A stretch of 64,000 bases of DNA from Planococcus citri (Eukaryota > Arthropoda > Insecta > Hemiptera > Pseudococcidae), in the NCBI RefSeq assembly GCF_950023065.1, contig NC_088678.1, positions 59,240,460 to 59,304,459 of the forward strand, in the 5' to 3' direction. Made by a program: the position numbers and the translations under genes. Position 1 is the first letter of the stretch. Every line of letters begins with the position of its first letter. The notes beneath the pieces are model-generated. The model ran no database searches. It was not told the DNA's origin and was given only the letters and a program-made list of their open reading frames with translations. This document shows positions 1 to 10,147 of this stretch, in pieces.

Positions 1-2020
1 TGAGAATTGTCAAGAGTTGACCAGATAGTATCAAAACTGAGTGAAAGTTTATAAAAATTACATACCTACCTACTATTTTTTTCAAATCTCGTTGAAAAAT
101 ACCATAAATTTATGGAAAATCAAGAATTGAGTCAAATGTTTCAAAATCTCCTTAAAACACCGAAAATATTTGGAAAGTTGATGCTGTACAATAAAATCTG
201 AGCAAAATCACATAAAAAATGAAAAAGAAACTGCGGCTTTGCGAGTGATGATTCTTCAAGAAGGATTGGCAAAAGAGTTTTATTTTTCAATCCCGGCTTG
301 GAGTTATCTTCAAAGTTTGATTCTTTTTTTAGAAAGCATTTCAAAAGAGTCGAGTTGCCCTCATTAACTCTCTAAAATGAGTTGAATCGACCAAAGAGTT
401 GATTTTTTATCAATATTATACTTTCCCAAACCAATGAGTATCATTTTACAAAAACTACCCAAATACGGTAGGTTATCTAACAAAATCACTTCAAGACCTA
501 CAAGTCATGATCATTGATTTCATAATAATTTTGGCTACTCTCGTCGCGAGTACCTCATTTCGAAAACAATCTTTTTTGTATGGTGAATTGCTGATTCCTG
601 ACATTGACATCCATGTCAGCGAGTATAAAAATATTACCAATTTCATTCGCCGAGTCATTCTCAGGCCCCAAAGGATTACTGTAAATGAGATTTCCAATCA
701 TAGTTGAAAATATTCAAGGTATAGCTACAAATAACTATAAAGCTAATAATTATTGGTAATCGCAATAAAAATCACTGCAATCGATCAAACGCACACGAAT
801 CTAAAAATAATTAGCTGTCGGCTTCATCTCACGTGAAAAGTATTCCTTCTCGGGCATTTTTTCAACTGTCAATGGTTGGTTGGGTGAAAATAAAAGGGGG
901 TAAAAGTAAAAAGCGAGAAACAGAAATACTCCGCCAGGTGGGTGGGTCTGGGTACGTACAAGATGCGATGATATAAATTCGACAGTTAAATGATGAATGG
1001 TAATGACAAACTGGAACGTTTATCTCGGAACAATTTAAATTCCACCGCAAGAATTTGACGATAGTGGCGATGGCGTAGTACTCGGCTGTATACAGACTAT
1101 GCAGAGTAACAGCAGCCAGGAAATTAAAAACCGACACGATGATATAGCTTTTTTACCCTTTCGAATTAAGAACTTTTTAACTGTGGAAAGTTTTTCGGTG
1201 TAATTTAAATGAAATGTTTTTTGCGGTACGCCCTTATTCGGGGTAGTTCGCCGAATTAAGTATAAGGGTTGCCGGTATTGCCACACTATACGGTCGAGAT
1301 TAATGAATCAATGTGTATGTGCAGAATACAGTGTAGTGTACGTACGAGAAGGTAAGGTAAGGTATAACCTGGAACCCTTTTTGATTAGTAACGATTTCCT
1401 GATTGGAAATGGAAGCTTTTTTCATTAGAGTGAAACCATATAGTTATAGCTAGCAGAGATGTGTGTCTAGTGTGCTTGGAAACGGTTCCTTCGTATTTTA
1501 TGAGAAAGTGCACCAGTGGCTCATGAATGAAGTACAATGTATAAGTACACGTATAAAAGGTTAGTACAGAGAGTACATACTGCATACTACATACAGCCAA
1601 TAGGTCGTTGGAGAATAACACATTTCCATTTACTAAGAAGATGAGACTTGAGAGCCATTACGATAACGTCGTCGTTATTTCGCATTGCAACAGCAAAGTA
1701 AATGCACGTAACGATAGTTAAGTAAACGTTCTCGTCTTGCATTACTGATAATGTAGCTAATAATTATAAATTACCTGAAACTGAGTAGCACGTTGGTTGA
1801 GATACTGCATGTAATGAACATTCGTGAATTATTCAAGATCATAACCGTCCAGAATGCGAGATAATCTTATTCCAGAACCATGATTCGCGAACAGTGATAA
1901 CAAAACCATTGAGATTAAGTATTCGATGGTGATACAACGCGACGCGAATAATCTGCATAAGATGTGAACCAATTGAAAACGCGAAACACTCGTTGAATTG
2001 TGAAATTGATTACCGATCCT
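1..2020. other. Non-coding AT-rich sequence, no gene seen
   Basis: Open frames here are short (under 100 codons), overlap on both strands and show no domain-like pattern. The first 150 bases have the poly-A/T-rich texture of the decayed repeats seen elsewhere in the window. From about 700 to 2020 the sequence is less repetitive and richer in CpG, as in the other apparently unique blocks. I see nothing that supports an exon. Confidence 0.5.
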
Positions 2021-2024
2021 TTAA

Positions 2025-2565
2025 CCCTTAAATGCCACTATGTGGTGAATTTCACCACACCAGTTTTTCGTGCGTTACGCTGGAAGGAAAGAGTGCTCAG
2101 GTGGTAACGACTATTGGTACATGTGTGTGTATGTCTTGCGCTTCAATTCCGCTGTTGAGCATATTGCATACTTTTTTATTTTAAGGGGCAGAATTTTTTA
2201 AAGATGAGTGAAGTAAAAATTTTTTTTGAATGTTTGCATTTTTTTTGCCCCTTAAATGAGAAAGATAGGCAAGTTGCTGTATATAAATTGGTAGAGCATG
2301 GATACATAAATATTTATCAGGCGGTAGTTTCATTCCAGCCGCTTTCGATTGGCCACAAAAAATTGTCAAAAAATATGGAAAAAATGGCATTTTTTCAAAA
2401 AATTCTGCCCCTTAAAATACGAAAGTAGGCAATGAGTCAAACATGTCAAATGAAAGGGTGAACATTTACACACATGTATCAGGGAGCTATAATATCATGT
2501 CACTCGTCAGTACAGCGCAGAAAAATTTTGAAAAAATATCAATTTTTTATAGTGGCATTTAAGGG
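2025..2565. mobile_element. piggyBac-like MITE, 541 bp, TTAA target site
   Basis: The two ends are perfect inverted repeats: CCCTTAAATGCCACTAT at 2025 and its reverse complement ending at 2565. Each is flanked directly by TTAA (2021-2024 and 2566-2569). A TTAA target duplication together with ends starting CCC is the hallmark of piggyBac-superfamily elements. There is no transposase reading frame, so this is a non-autonomous (MITE-like) derivative. Inside is a second inverted repeat: TTTTAAGGGGCAGAATTTTT near 2180 faces its complement near 2397-2420, with another GCCCCTTAAA near 2250. The superfamily assignment rests on the ends and target site only. Confidence 0.85.
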
Positions 2566-2678
2566 TTAACAAAAATATATTGTATCTACTTAATAATTAA
2601 TAATAAAGAATAGATCATTTTGACCGATGACCGAACAAAGCACGCACATTGAACAACATTGCCAACCGCAGCGAACTG

Positions 2679-2762
2679 TTATCTTATCTTATCTTATCAG
2701 AACCGGAGAACGTTCTCAAACGATTACGTCATCGACCATCAGGTTCTCGGTTCTCACGTCAC
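2679..2762. promoter_or_regulatory. Cluster of GATA, heat-shock-like and CRE-like motifs
   Basis: Four tandem TTATC units (2679-2698) read AGATAAGATAAGATAAGATAA on the other strand, a homotypic GATA-factor site. They are followed by a perfect 12-bp palindrome, GAGAACGTTCTC (2706-2717), which has the inverted GAA/TTC geometry of half a heat-shock element. A TTACGTCA (2724-2731) and a CACGTCAC (2755-2762) resemble CRE/ATF sites. The motifs are seen directly. Their use as a promoter or enhancer is inference, since no transcript start or gene is visible beside them. Confidence 0.3.
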
Positions 2763-3612
2763 TGCAGTTAGTTTGTCAGGTGTCACTGGAGGAGGTACCA
2801 TAATAAAAGTCAAAAATTAAAAATTGTACAGAACAAGAAGCACCCAAGACTTTTTTCAAAAATAAAAAAAAGTGTTTGTATTTAGAAATAACTTTTTTAC
2901 TTTGTCATCTGTTGCTTTCATTAAATTTGAATTTGAATGATTGATTCCTGAAAAAAATGTCCATTAAAAAAGTCGAAGATTAATAAAATTTCAATGTGAG
3001 CGAAGTGCTAACTGCTAAATACGAGTAAATCTAGATTAAAGTAAATCTAGATCAGGGGTGCCAAATATGATAACATTAGTCATGTGTCGCCGACAAAGGA
3101 GAAGGTAAGTCACGTTTTCCAGAATACTCGCCTTAAAAAAAGTTCATGAACTTTCTTATTTAAAAGCGAAAATACACTTGTAAATTTTTGAAAATAAAAT
3201 GAAAAACAACTTCATTTTTGAACAGAAAATGAAGATTGCAAATTTCTTAGTAAACTTCATTTTTGGAGAGAAAATGCAAAATTCATTTTTGAAGGAAACA
3301 CGAAACGAAAACTTCATGGAACAAATGTGCTAAAAAATCTAAGCTTTAGAAAAAATGTCGATTGTGAAAAACTTTTTGAAAAAAAAACTTCTCTACAAAA
3401 GAAAAAAAAACCTTACTTATTCGAAAATTTTTCATCTTAATTCTTGAAACAAAATTTGTTCTTGACCTCAACTTTCAAAAATGAATTCATTGTTGAAGTA
3501 AACTGTTGATTGTTCAAGCCATTTGAGAAAACCTCTTTTTTGACCAAACTTTTTCTCAGAAGAAACTTCTCAAATGATCATTTTTTTTCGAAAACAAAAT
3601 TATCAATTTTTT

Positions 3613-3633
3613 GGGAGGGAGGGGAGGGGAGGG
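3613..3633 (+). other. G-quadruplex-capable G tract
   Basis: Five runs of three or four G separated by single A residues lie in an otherwise A/T-rich stretch. This fits the G3+N1-7 pattern with one-base loops on the + strand. Whether it folds in the cell is unknown. Confidence 0.5.
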
Positions 3634-4170
3634 ACTTTTTCATAGGGGAAAACTGGTGAGAAAATTCGGTTTTGTAAACAACTCATAAAGATATGTATCT
3701 ATCTACATATTAAGGTTAATGAAAAATTCCTAAGACAAACACATTGCATAGGTACCTATATAAAAAAGGATTGAAAACATGTTAAAATTACGAGAGAATA
3801 AAACGAAAAAAATGAGTAAAATCCACGAAAGTCGCCAAAAAGGAATGAAATTTTTGCATAGATAGGTTAAAACTGGACAATATGTAGTAAATTTTATCTA
3901 AAAAATTGTTTAGGTTGAACAAAACTCACACATATGGACATAAAATGATGAAAGTTCCGTAAAATTTGACTTTCTTTTCTAGAGAAATCTCATAAAAAGT
4001 TGAATAAATTTTCTTATCTACCTATCTATATAAGTTTTGAAAACACGTTAAAATGTAAAAACATTAAATAAGACATTAAATTCAATTTTTTTTTAATAAC
4101 AAAAAAATAGGAGGGGGAATTACATAAATAAAAATTATTGAAATGAGAAAATCTGTTAAAAGGACATAGT

Positions 4171-6232
4171 CCGGCATGAGACAATAGGAGTAATTGCACC
4201 CTCCCCCCCCCCGATCCTCCAGGACAACTTTTTTCTTAAAGGGGACATCCTAAGGAACATTTCAAAGCAAACTTGCCAAAAAAAAAAGTTGGCCTTACTT
4301 ACAAAATGGCGGCCATTTTGATTGACAGGTCAGCCGAAATCGCAGATTTTGCGTTTCAACATAGGACTTGGACGAACTTTTTCAAACTTTACGAAGGTAG
4401 ATCGAAAGATCATGCAAAAATTTACCACCTGTCAAAATTTCAAGTGCTAAAGTGCGTTTTTCGATTTTTGGTGAATTTTTGAAAATCGAATTTAGGCCAA
4501 AAATGAGGGGAAAAATCAAAATTTTGTCAAATTGACCAAGAAAGCTGAAATTTGGGATACTATAACCTACTTTCGACATGCCAAATCAATTGGAAATGGT
4601 TTCAACCCGTTTTGAGCAGTTCTGGAGCCTCCAGCAGATTTTTGAAACTCGAAATTCCCACAAAATTCCATCAAATTGGAGTTGTAAAGCTAAAATTTAT
4701 TCTAAAAACTAATTTCAATACGCTACGAACAGGTGAATTTCAAGTCGTTTTGGAGTCTCCAGCGACTTTTTGAAAATTTCTGAAGCCTCCAGCAGATTTT
4801 TGAAACTTTAAATTTTCACAAAATGTCATCAAATGGAGATGGAAAGCTGAAATTTACTCTACACTACAATTTTGACACCCTCTGAAGACGACTTCAGATG
4901 GGTTCAAGTCATTTTAGGTCCTCCAGCAACTGTTTTGAAAATTACTGGAGCCTCCAGTAGATTTTTGAAACTTGTAATTTCCCCAACACTAATTTATCAA
5001 TTGGAGTTGGCATGCTGAAATTTACTTCGCAGACTACATGGTGGTTTCAAATGGTTTTGAAGCTTCCAGCTACTTTTAGGAAATTTCAATTTTCCAAAAA
5101 AACGTCATACAACCTTTCAAAAAGTTGCTGGAGGCTCCAAAACGACTTGAAATTCGCCAACAGTCAACTTCGTAGCGTATTGAAATTAGTTTGCAGAATG
5201 AATTTCGACTCTCCATCTCAGTTTGATGAAATTTTGGGGAAATTTCAAGTTTCAAAAATCTACTGGAGGCTCCAGTAATTTTCAAAAAAGTCGTTGGGGG
5301 CTCTAAAATGACTAGAAATCCACCAGAAGTCGTTTTCAGAGGGTGTTAAAATTGGAGTGTAGAGTAAATTTCAGCTTTCCATCTCCATTTTGATGAAATT
5401 TTGTGAAAATTTAAAGTTTCAAAAATCTGCTGGAGGCTTCAGAAATTTTCAAAAAGTCGCTGGAAGCTCCAAAACGACTTGAAATTCATCTGCAGTACTT
5501 CGTAGCGTATTGAAATTAGTTTTTAGAATAAATTTTAGCTTTACAACTCCAATTTGATGGAATTTTGTGGGAATTTCGAGTTTCAAAAATCTGCTGGAGG
5601 CTCCAGAACTGCTCAAAACGGGTTGAAACCGTTTCCAATCGATTTGGCATGTCGAAAATATTTTGAAAAAATTTACGAATACCGTTTTACCCCCACAAAT
5701 AGTAAGATAACAATTGCTAACCTTTTTGAAAACAGCAGAGGAAATTTTTCAGTTACTGAAGAGCTCCTGAGAATAGAAACAAATTGATAATTTTTCTCTG
5801 AAAATGGTCCATGAATGATTTAAATAGTGGTCAACTTACTGTGTTATATCCCAAATTTCAGCTTTCTTGGTCAATTTGACAAAATTTTGATTTTTCCCCT
5901 CATTTTTGGCCTAAATTCGATTTTCAAAAATTCACCAAAAATCGAAAAACGCACTTTAGCACTTGAAATTTTGACAGGTGGTAAATTTTTGCATGATCTT
6001 TCGATCTACCTTCGTAAAGTTTGAAAAAGTTCGTCCAAGTCCTATGTTGAAACGCAAAATCTGCGATTTCGGCTGACCTGTCAATCAAAATGGCCGCCAT
6101 TTTGTAAGTAAGGCCAACTTTTTTTTTGGCAAGTTTGCTTTGAAATGTTCCTTAGGATGTCCCCTTTAAGAAAAAAGTTGTCCTGGAGGATCGGCGGGGG
6201 GGGGTGCAATTACTCCTATTGTCATATGCCGG
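4171..6232. mobile_element. Large foldback (inverted-repeat) element, 2062 bp
   Basis: The whole element is one long imperfect palindrome pivoting near 5110. The outer ~390 bases of each arm (4171-4560 and about 5845-6232) are almost identical as reverse complements, differing mainly at the tip (GAG versus ATG after CCGGCAT) and in homopolymer lengths. The inner arms are visibly more diverged. Each arm contains ~160-bp subrepeats built on CTGGAGCCTCCAGCAGATTT (near 4622, 4780 and 4945 on the left). About 180 bp near 5657-5845 is present only in the right arm. AGT occurs directly outside both ends (4168-4170 and 6233-6235), a possible 3-bp target duplication. No transposase is encoded, and the short open frames in it are only arm sequence read both ways. 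The superfamily is unassigned. Confidence 0.85.
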
Positions 6233-9200
6233 AGTAACATTAAAACGCGAAAAAAAAACAAATATTGAAAGCTCTGAAAATTCTTCCAAAATGATGTTTC
6301 AGTAAAATTTTACAAAATATGACTAAATTTTATTGCAATTCACCAAATAATGAAATTTGTGTGAATTTGACAAAACTTTACAGAAGTTGCATCGGAGATG
6401 TCGGAGGACCATTGAAGGGTTCTCACGTTTTCCGTTTTGTGTAAGCAACTATTCCGAAAATTGATGATTCAAAATAAGTACCTAGGTAATCATTTAAAAT
6501 TTTACTCGACAAATTGTTCGGTAAATCAAAACAAAAATCAAAAAATGTCTCAAAATGAAAAAAAATGTACTAATGAAAGTTTTTGAAATAATCAGAAGTT
6601 TTTATTTTAATCACCTGTTAAGAAAACCTTTTTAGATTAGGTAACATTTTTTTGATTTCAATCTCATTTCAGTTGCTGTCTGAACTTTCTATTCATCTCT
6701 AACAGCAACAATGATTACAGGTATTGTATAGGCATAATCAGTGGCGTAAAAAGTGAGAGGGGGATGTTCTCAAGTACCTACATACCTACTTTGAGCGCTA
6801 TGTTTTCAAACGTGCTGACTGGTCAACAATTGTAAAGTTTTCATGCGTATAAATTGCTCAAAAACAGTTGAACTTCCTAATTTTGTTCCAAACATCTCAA
6901 AAAAATATTTTTCTTATTCAAGAAAAAACCTACTGCACTCTTCAGGTGAAAATTTAATGTTCTACAATTTGGTTCTCTTAATTTTTTTCGTAGAATTCCT
7001 ATAGTTTTTCTTGAAATTGAATTTTTGTAATGGACAAACTGTTGTCGAAATTCAAATTTTTCATCACAAATAAGTGATCCAAGTTGAATTTTCTGGTTTT
7101 AGGTCAACATAGGTAGGTAGGTACCTACCTAATGTTTCAAAAATAATTCCTAATTTTATGAGATTTTTATTATGTTTAATCAGTCTTCATTCTGACCGAA
7201 CTGAAAATTCTCTTCAGTATACGTAGGTTGTATGTAATTTGCATAAAAAATTTTTAATTTTAATTATCTCCTACACTGAATCTTCGCTTTAATTCAGGTA
7301 AATAGTTATTCATTCAAACTTTTGACACAGCCGGATCAAATAATTCACCATTTTCGTTAAACTAACAAAAGTTTTTTTTTTATCCGACACTTGATAGCGA
7401 CTAAAAAAGAATGTGACAAAAGGTATACGAGAAGAAAAAAATGTAAAAAAGTATTACCATTTGGTAAATACGGCGGTGATAAAGGTGTAGGTCGAAGACA
7501 GATATGGAATGCTTAAAGGGGCATTTTTTTCACGCATATAGGTACCCATCTCACTTGTCCGAAGTTTGGCGCGAAAGGTGTTCGAGTGTATTTTTATGGA
7601 GAGGTACGTATACCCAAAGCCGTATAGATAAGGAGCGAGCGGCGCGGCGGTGAAAAACAAACCGAAGAAAAAATTCATTACACGCACAGCCTAAGGATGT
7701 ATACACGTGGTAATAGAACAAAAGCAGGGGGGTGTGCGAAAAATACGTATATAGGTTGAAAAATTACTCTCATAGATGGGTCACGACGTTGAAAGAAACG
7801 AACGTAAATTTTACTTTTTGACAGTTATTTGAAAAACGAGAAGAGAGCCTTTTGGTAAATATGATAGTTCCTCTATGAAACATTCTTACGTCTTTTTATT
7901 TTTAACTCGCATTTCTGAAAAGGCGCACGACGTATTAATAACGTCAAGAAAGAATTTAATTAAAGGAATCCGCCGAAAATCGACGACGACTACGACGACG
8001 AAATAACAAACAAATTCTGCCTTCTCGAATTTCGTCGCGAAGCTCATCGTCTCTCGTTCACGCGGTGCAATTGCATAGTAAGTTATTCGTCCTTTTCACC
8101 AGCTCTCGTATTACTTACCTGATATGCGTATTTTATAACCATAGCGCACATATATAGGCTCCCTCATTCCAGAAGAAGAGCAAAGAAAATGAGAAAAACT
8201 CGACTAATAAACGCCTTTGCGATATTTCGAATAGGCCGGTACGTGTTTGGGAGAAAAAAAGAAAAAGATTAAATGAGTCCCGATCGTGTTAATAAATTGC
8301 TTTTCTAACACATGTTTCGCATAATCGATAAATATTCTCACCTTAAATTGTATTTCAAAAGTTGGCGTGAAATTTTGCGCTATTTTTCCTTTCGCAGTCT
8401 AATAAATTTTTATATAACGTTGCCAGTTTGCAGGTTTATTTGCAATTTTGCATAAATACGCGAGAGCAAAAACACGTTGTAGTTTTTTTTCTTTACTTCT
8501 TTCAAAAATAAAAGTAGGTATTTCACCGAATATAAGCGAGGTAGGTACATAATTTATATCTACTTTTAATAACCGCGACGTATACAGAGGATTTTTTTTC
8601 TCTCATCCAAAACCCGTAAAATATTCTAATATTAATGTTTGTAAAGTTTGAAGGAAATTGGCTATGAAACTTTTTAACGTACTCGTTTACGAAATTAATA
8701 TCGTAAAGAATTTTTTTTCACTGTGCGGTGGCATGGTGCTGGTGTGGCTCGAGCGTTTCAACTTATGTAAATCTACTCGTCGTTGCACTGCATCGAAATC
8801 TGTGGATTTTTTTTCCTTTACTTTCAGCAACGAAAAAACGCCTGATGGTATAAAGTATATCTATAGCATCGAGCTAATGGAAACGAGTAAATATCTTATA
8901 ACCTATGGATATTTTTTTAATCGACTAATGTCAACTTTTCAAAGGAGTTCATTTCCAACGAATTCCACCCACAGTATAATGTTTATTTCTAATCTCGCGC
9001 TAGTGGACTTTTTGAAGGGTCAACGAACGAAATGTATACACGATTTGCGCCTATTCGCTATAAATGAACAAACACAGGAAATTTATCTGACGTCGGTGAA
9101 ATGTCGATGTTTTTAAAATGAGCAAACGTCTAACCTGAAATGAAGCTTGAATGCAGCTGGATGTGGATGAAGTGACAGCGTGTGAGAGATAATAAAAAGA

Positions 9201-9551
9201 ACTATGTCAATTATTTTCTCAATGAATGTGATACAAAACTGTATCGTCTTTTGGCCTGTTTTTTGGGACAGGATCAATACTTGGAACACAACACGATTTT
9301 TATGTTTGAAAGCAAGATGACATTGTAACATAGACGATCCGAGCTTGTTGATTATTTCTCTAAACTCGTTTACCATGATGTTCCATTATTGGATTGGGAA
9401 TGAAATTGTAAAGTGTCATAAACAGAAAAGTTTTTGTAAAAAGGAGCATTTTTTCATAAAATTTATACTTACCTAGGTACTTAATGGTTTTATTCTTGAA
9501 AGCCCAGATACCGGTACCCCAAGTTTTAACCATTTCTATACAGTATTTTTT
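6233..9551. other. Non-coding sequence, no gene supported
   Basis: The first ~1.2 kb is decayed AT-rich repeat. From about 7400 the sequence is less repetitive, with CGACGACGACTACGACGACG microsatellite-like runs near 7980. The longest open frame (8664-9116 from its first ATG) is rich in F, S and K, has no recognisable domain, and is not supported as a gene. Confidence 0.4.
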
Positions 9552-10147
9552 AGTGAACGAATTGATTAATTTTTTGAAAGAATCATTCGCGAACGAATAG
9601 ATTCATTTTTAGCGAATCATTCGCCAACGAATGATCAACTCTTGAATTTATAAATCAATTCGTTCGTGAAGGAGTCACTTACACGAATCAATTCGTTCGT
9701 GAATGATTCACCAAAAATTAAGTAACAGAATCGATATTCGTTCGCGAACGAGTCACTTATACGAATCAATTCGTTCGCGAACGATTCACTAATAATCAAT
9801 TAAATGAATCAACTCGTTCGCGAACGAGTCATTTATACGAATCAATTCGTTCACGAACGAGTCACTTATACGAGTCAATTCGTTCGCGAACGAGTCACTT
9901 ATACGAATCCACGAATGGCTCGCCAAAAATTATTCAATTCGTTCGCGAATGATTCGCTAAGAAATTATCAAATTCGTTCACTAATGACTCACCAAAAATT
10001 ATTCAATTCGTTCGCGAACGATTCAATAAAAATTAATTAAATGAATCAACTCGTTCGTGAACTAGTCATTTATATAAATCAATTCGTTCGCGAACGAGTC
10101 ACTTATACGAATCAATTCGTTCGCGAATGATTCACCAACAAATTAAT
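9552..10147. repeat. Palindromic ~33-bp tandem repeat array, copy 1
   Basis: About 18 degenerate units follow the pattern ACGAATCAATTCGTTCGCGAACGAGTCACTTAT. The core CGTTCGCGAACG is a perfect 12-bp palindrome, and in many units it extends to GATTCGTTCGCGAACGAATC. Some units are joined by AAAAATTAATTAAATGAATC linkers. Core variants are mostly CGTTCGTGAACG, CGTTCACGAACG and TTCGCGAATG. Because 33 is a multiple of three, an apparent 78-codon frame (9804-10040) runs through the array; it is a repeat artefact. The same family forms the larger array at 37066-38430. Confidence 0.9.

Larger units (their letters stand above)
2570..4170. other. Non-coding sequence with a cluster of factor-site-like motifs, then decayed AT-rich repeats
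   Basis: The first 250 bases hold the GATA/HSE/CRE-like cluster listed separately. From about 2800 the sequence is strongly A/T-rich with recurring GAAAAC/TTTTGA words and no usable open frame. A G-rich tract lies at 3613-3633. No gene is supported. Confidence 0.5.

Noticed and set aside
4273..6024. Mirror-image open frames in the foldback arms (4273-4482, 4382-4579, 5827-6024)
   Set aside because: Identical frames occur in both arms because the arms are inverted copies. There is no coding pattern.
8664..9116. Longest non-transposon open frame (about 150 codons, + strand) as a possible gene
   Set aside because: The protein has no domain, low-complexity F/S/K-rich composition, no splice or transcription evidence, and an internal acceptor-like pyrimidine tract. 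An open frame of this length is plausible by chance in 64 kb.
9804..10040. Repetitive protein frame through the palindromic array (also 37354-38180 minus)
   Set aside because: The 11-residue periodic peptides follow from a 33-bp repeat unit without stops, and they appear on whichever strand lacks stops.
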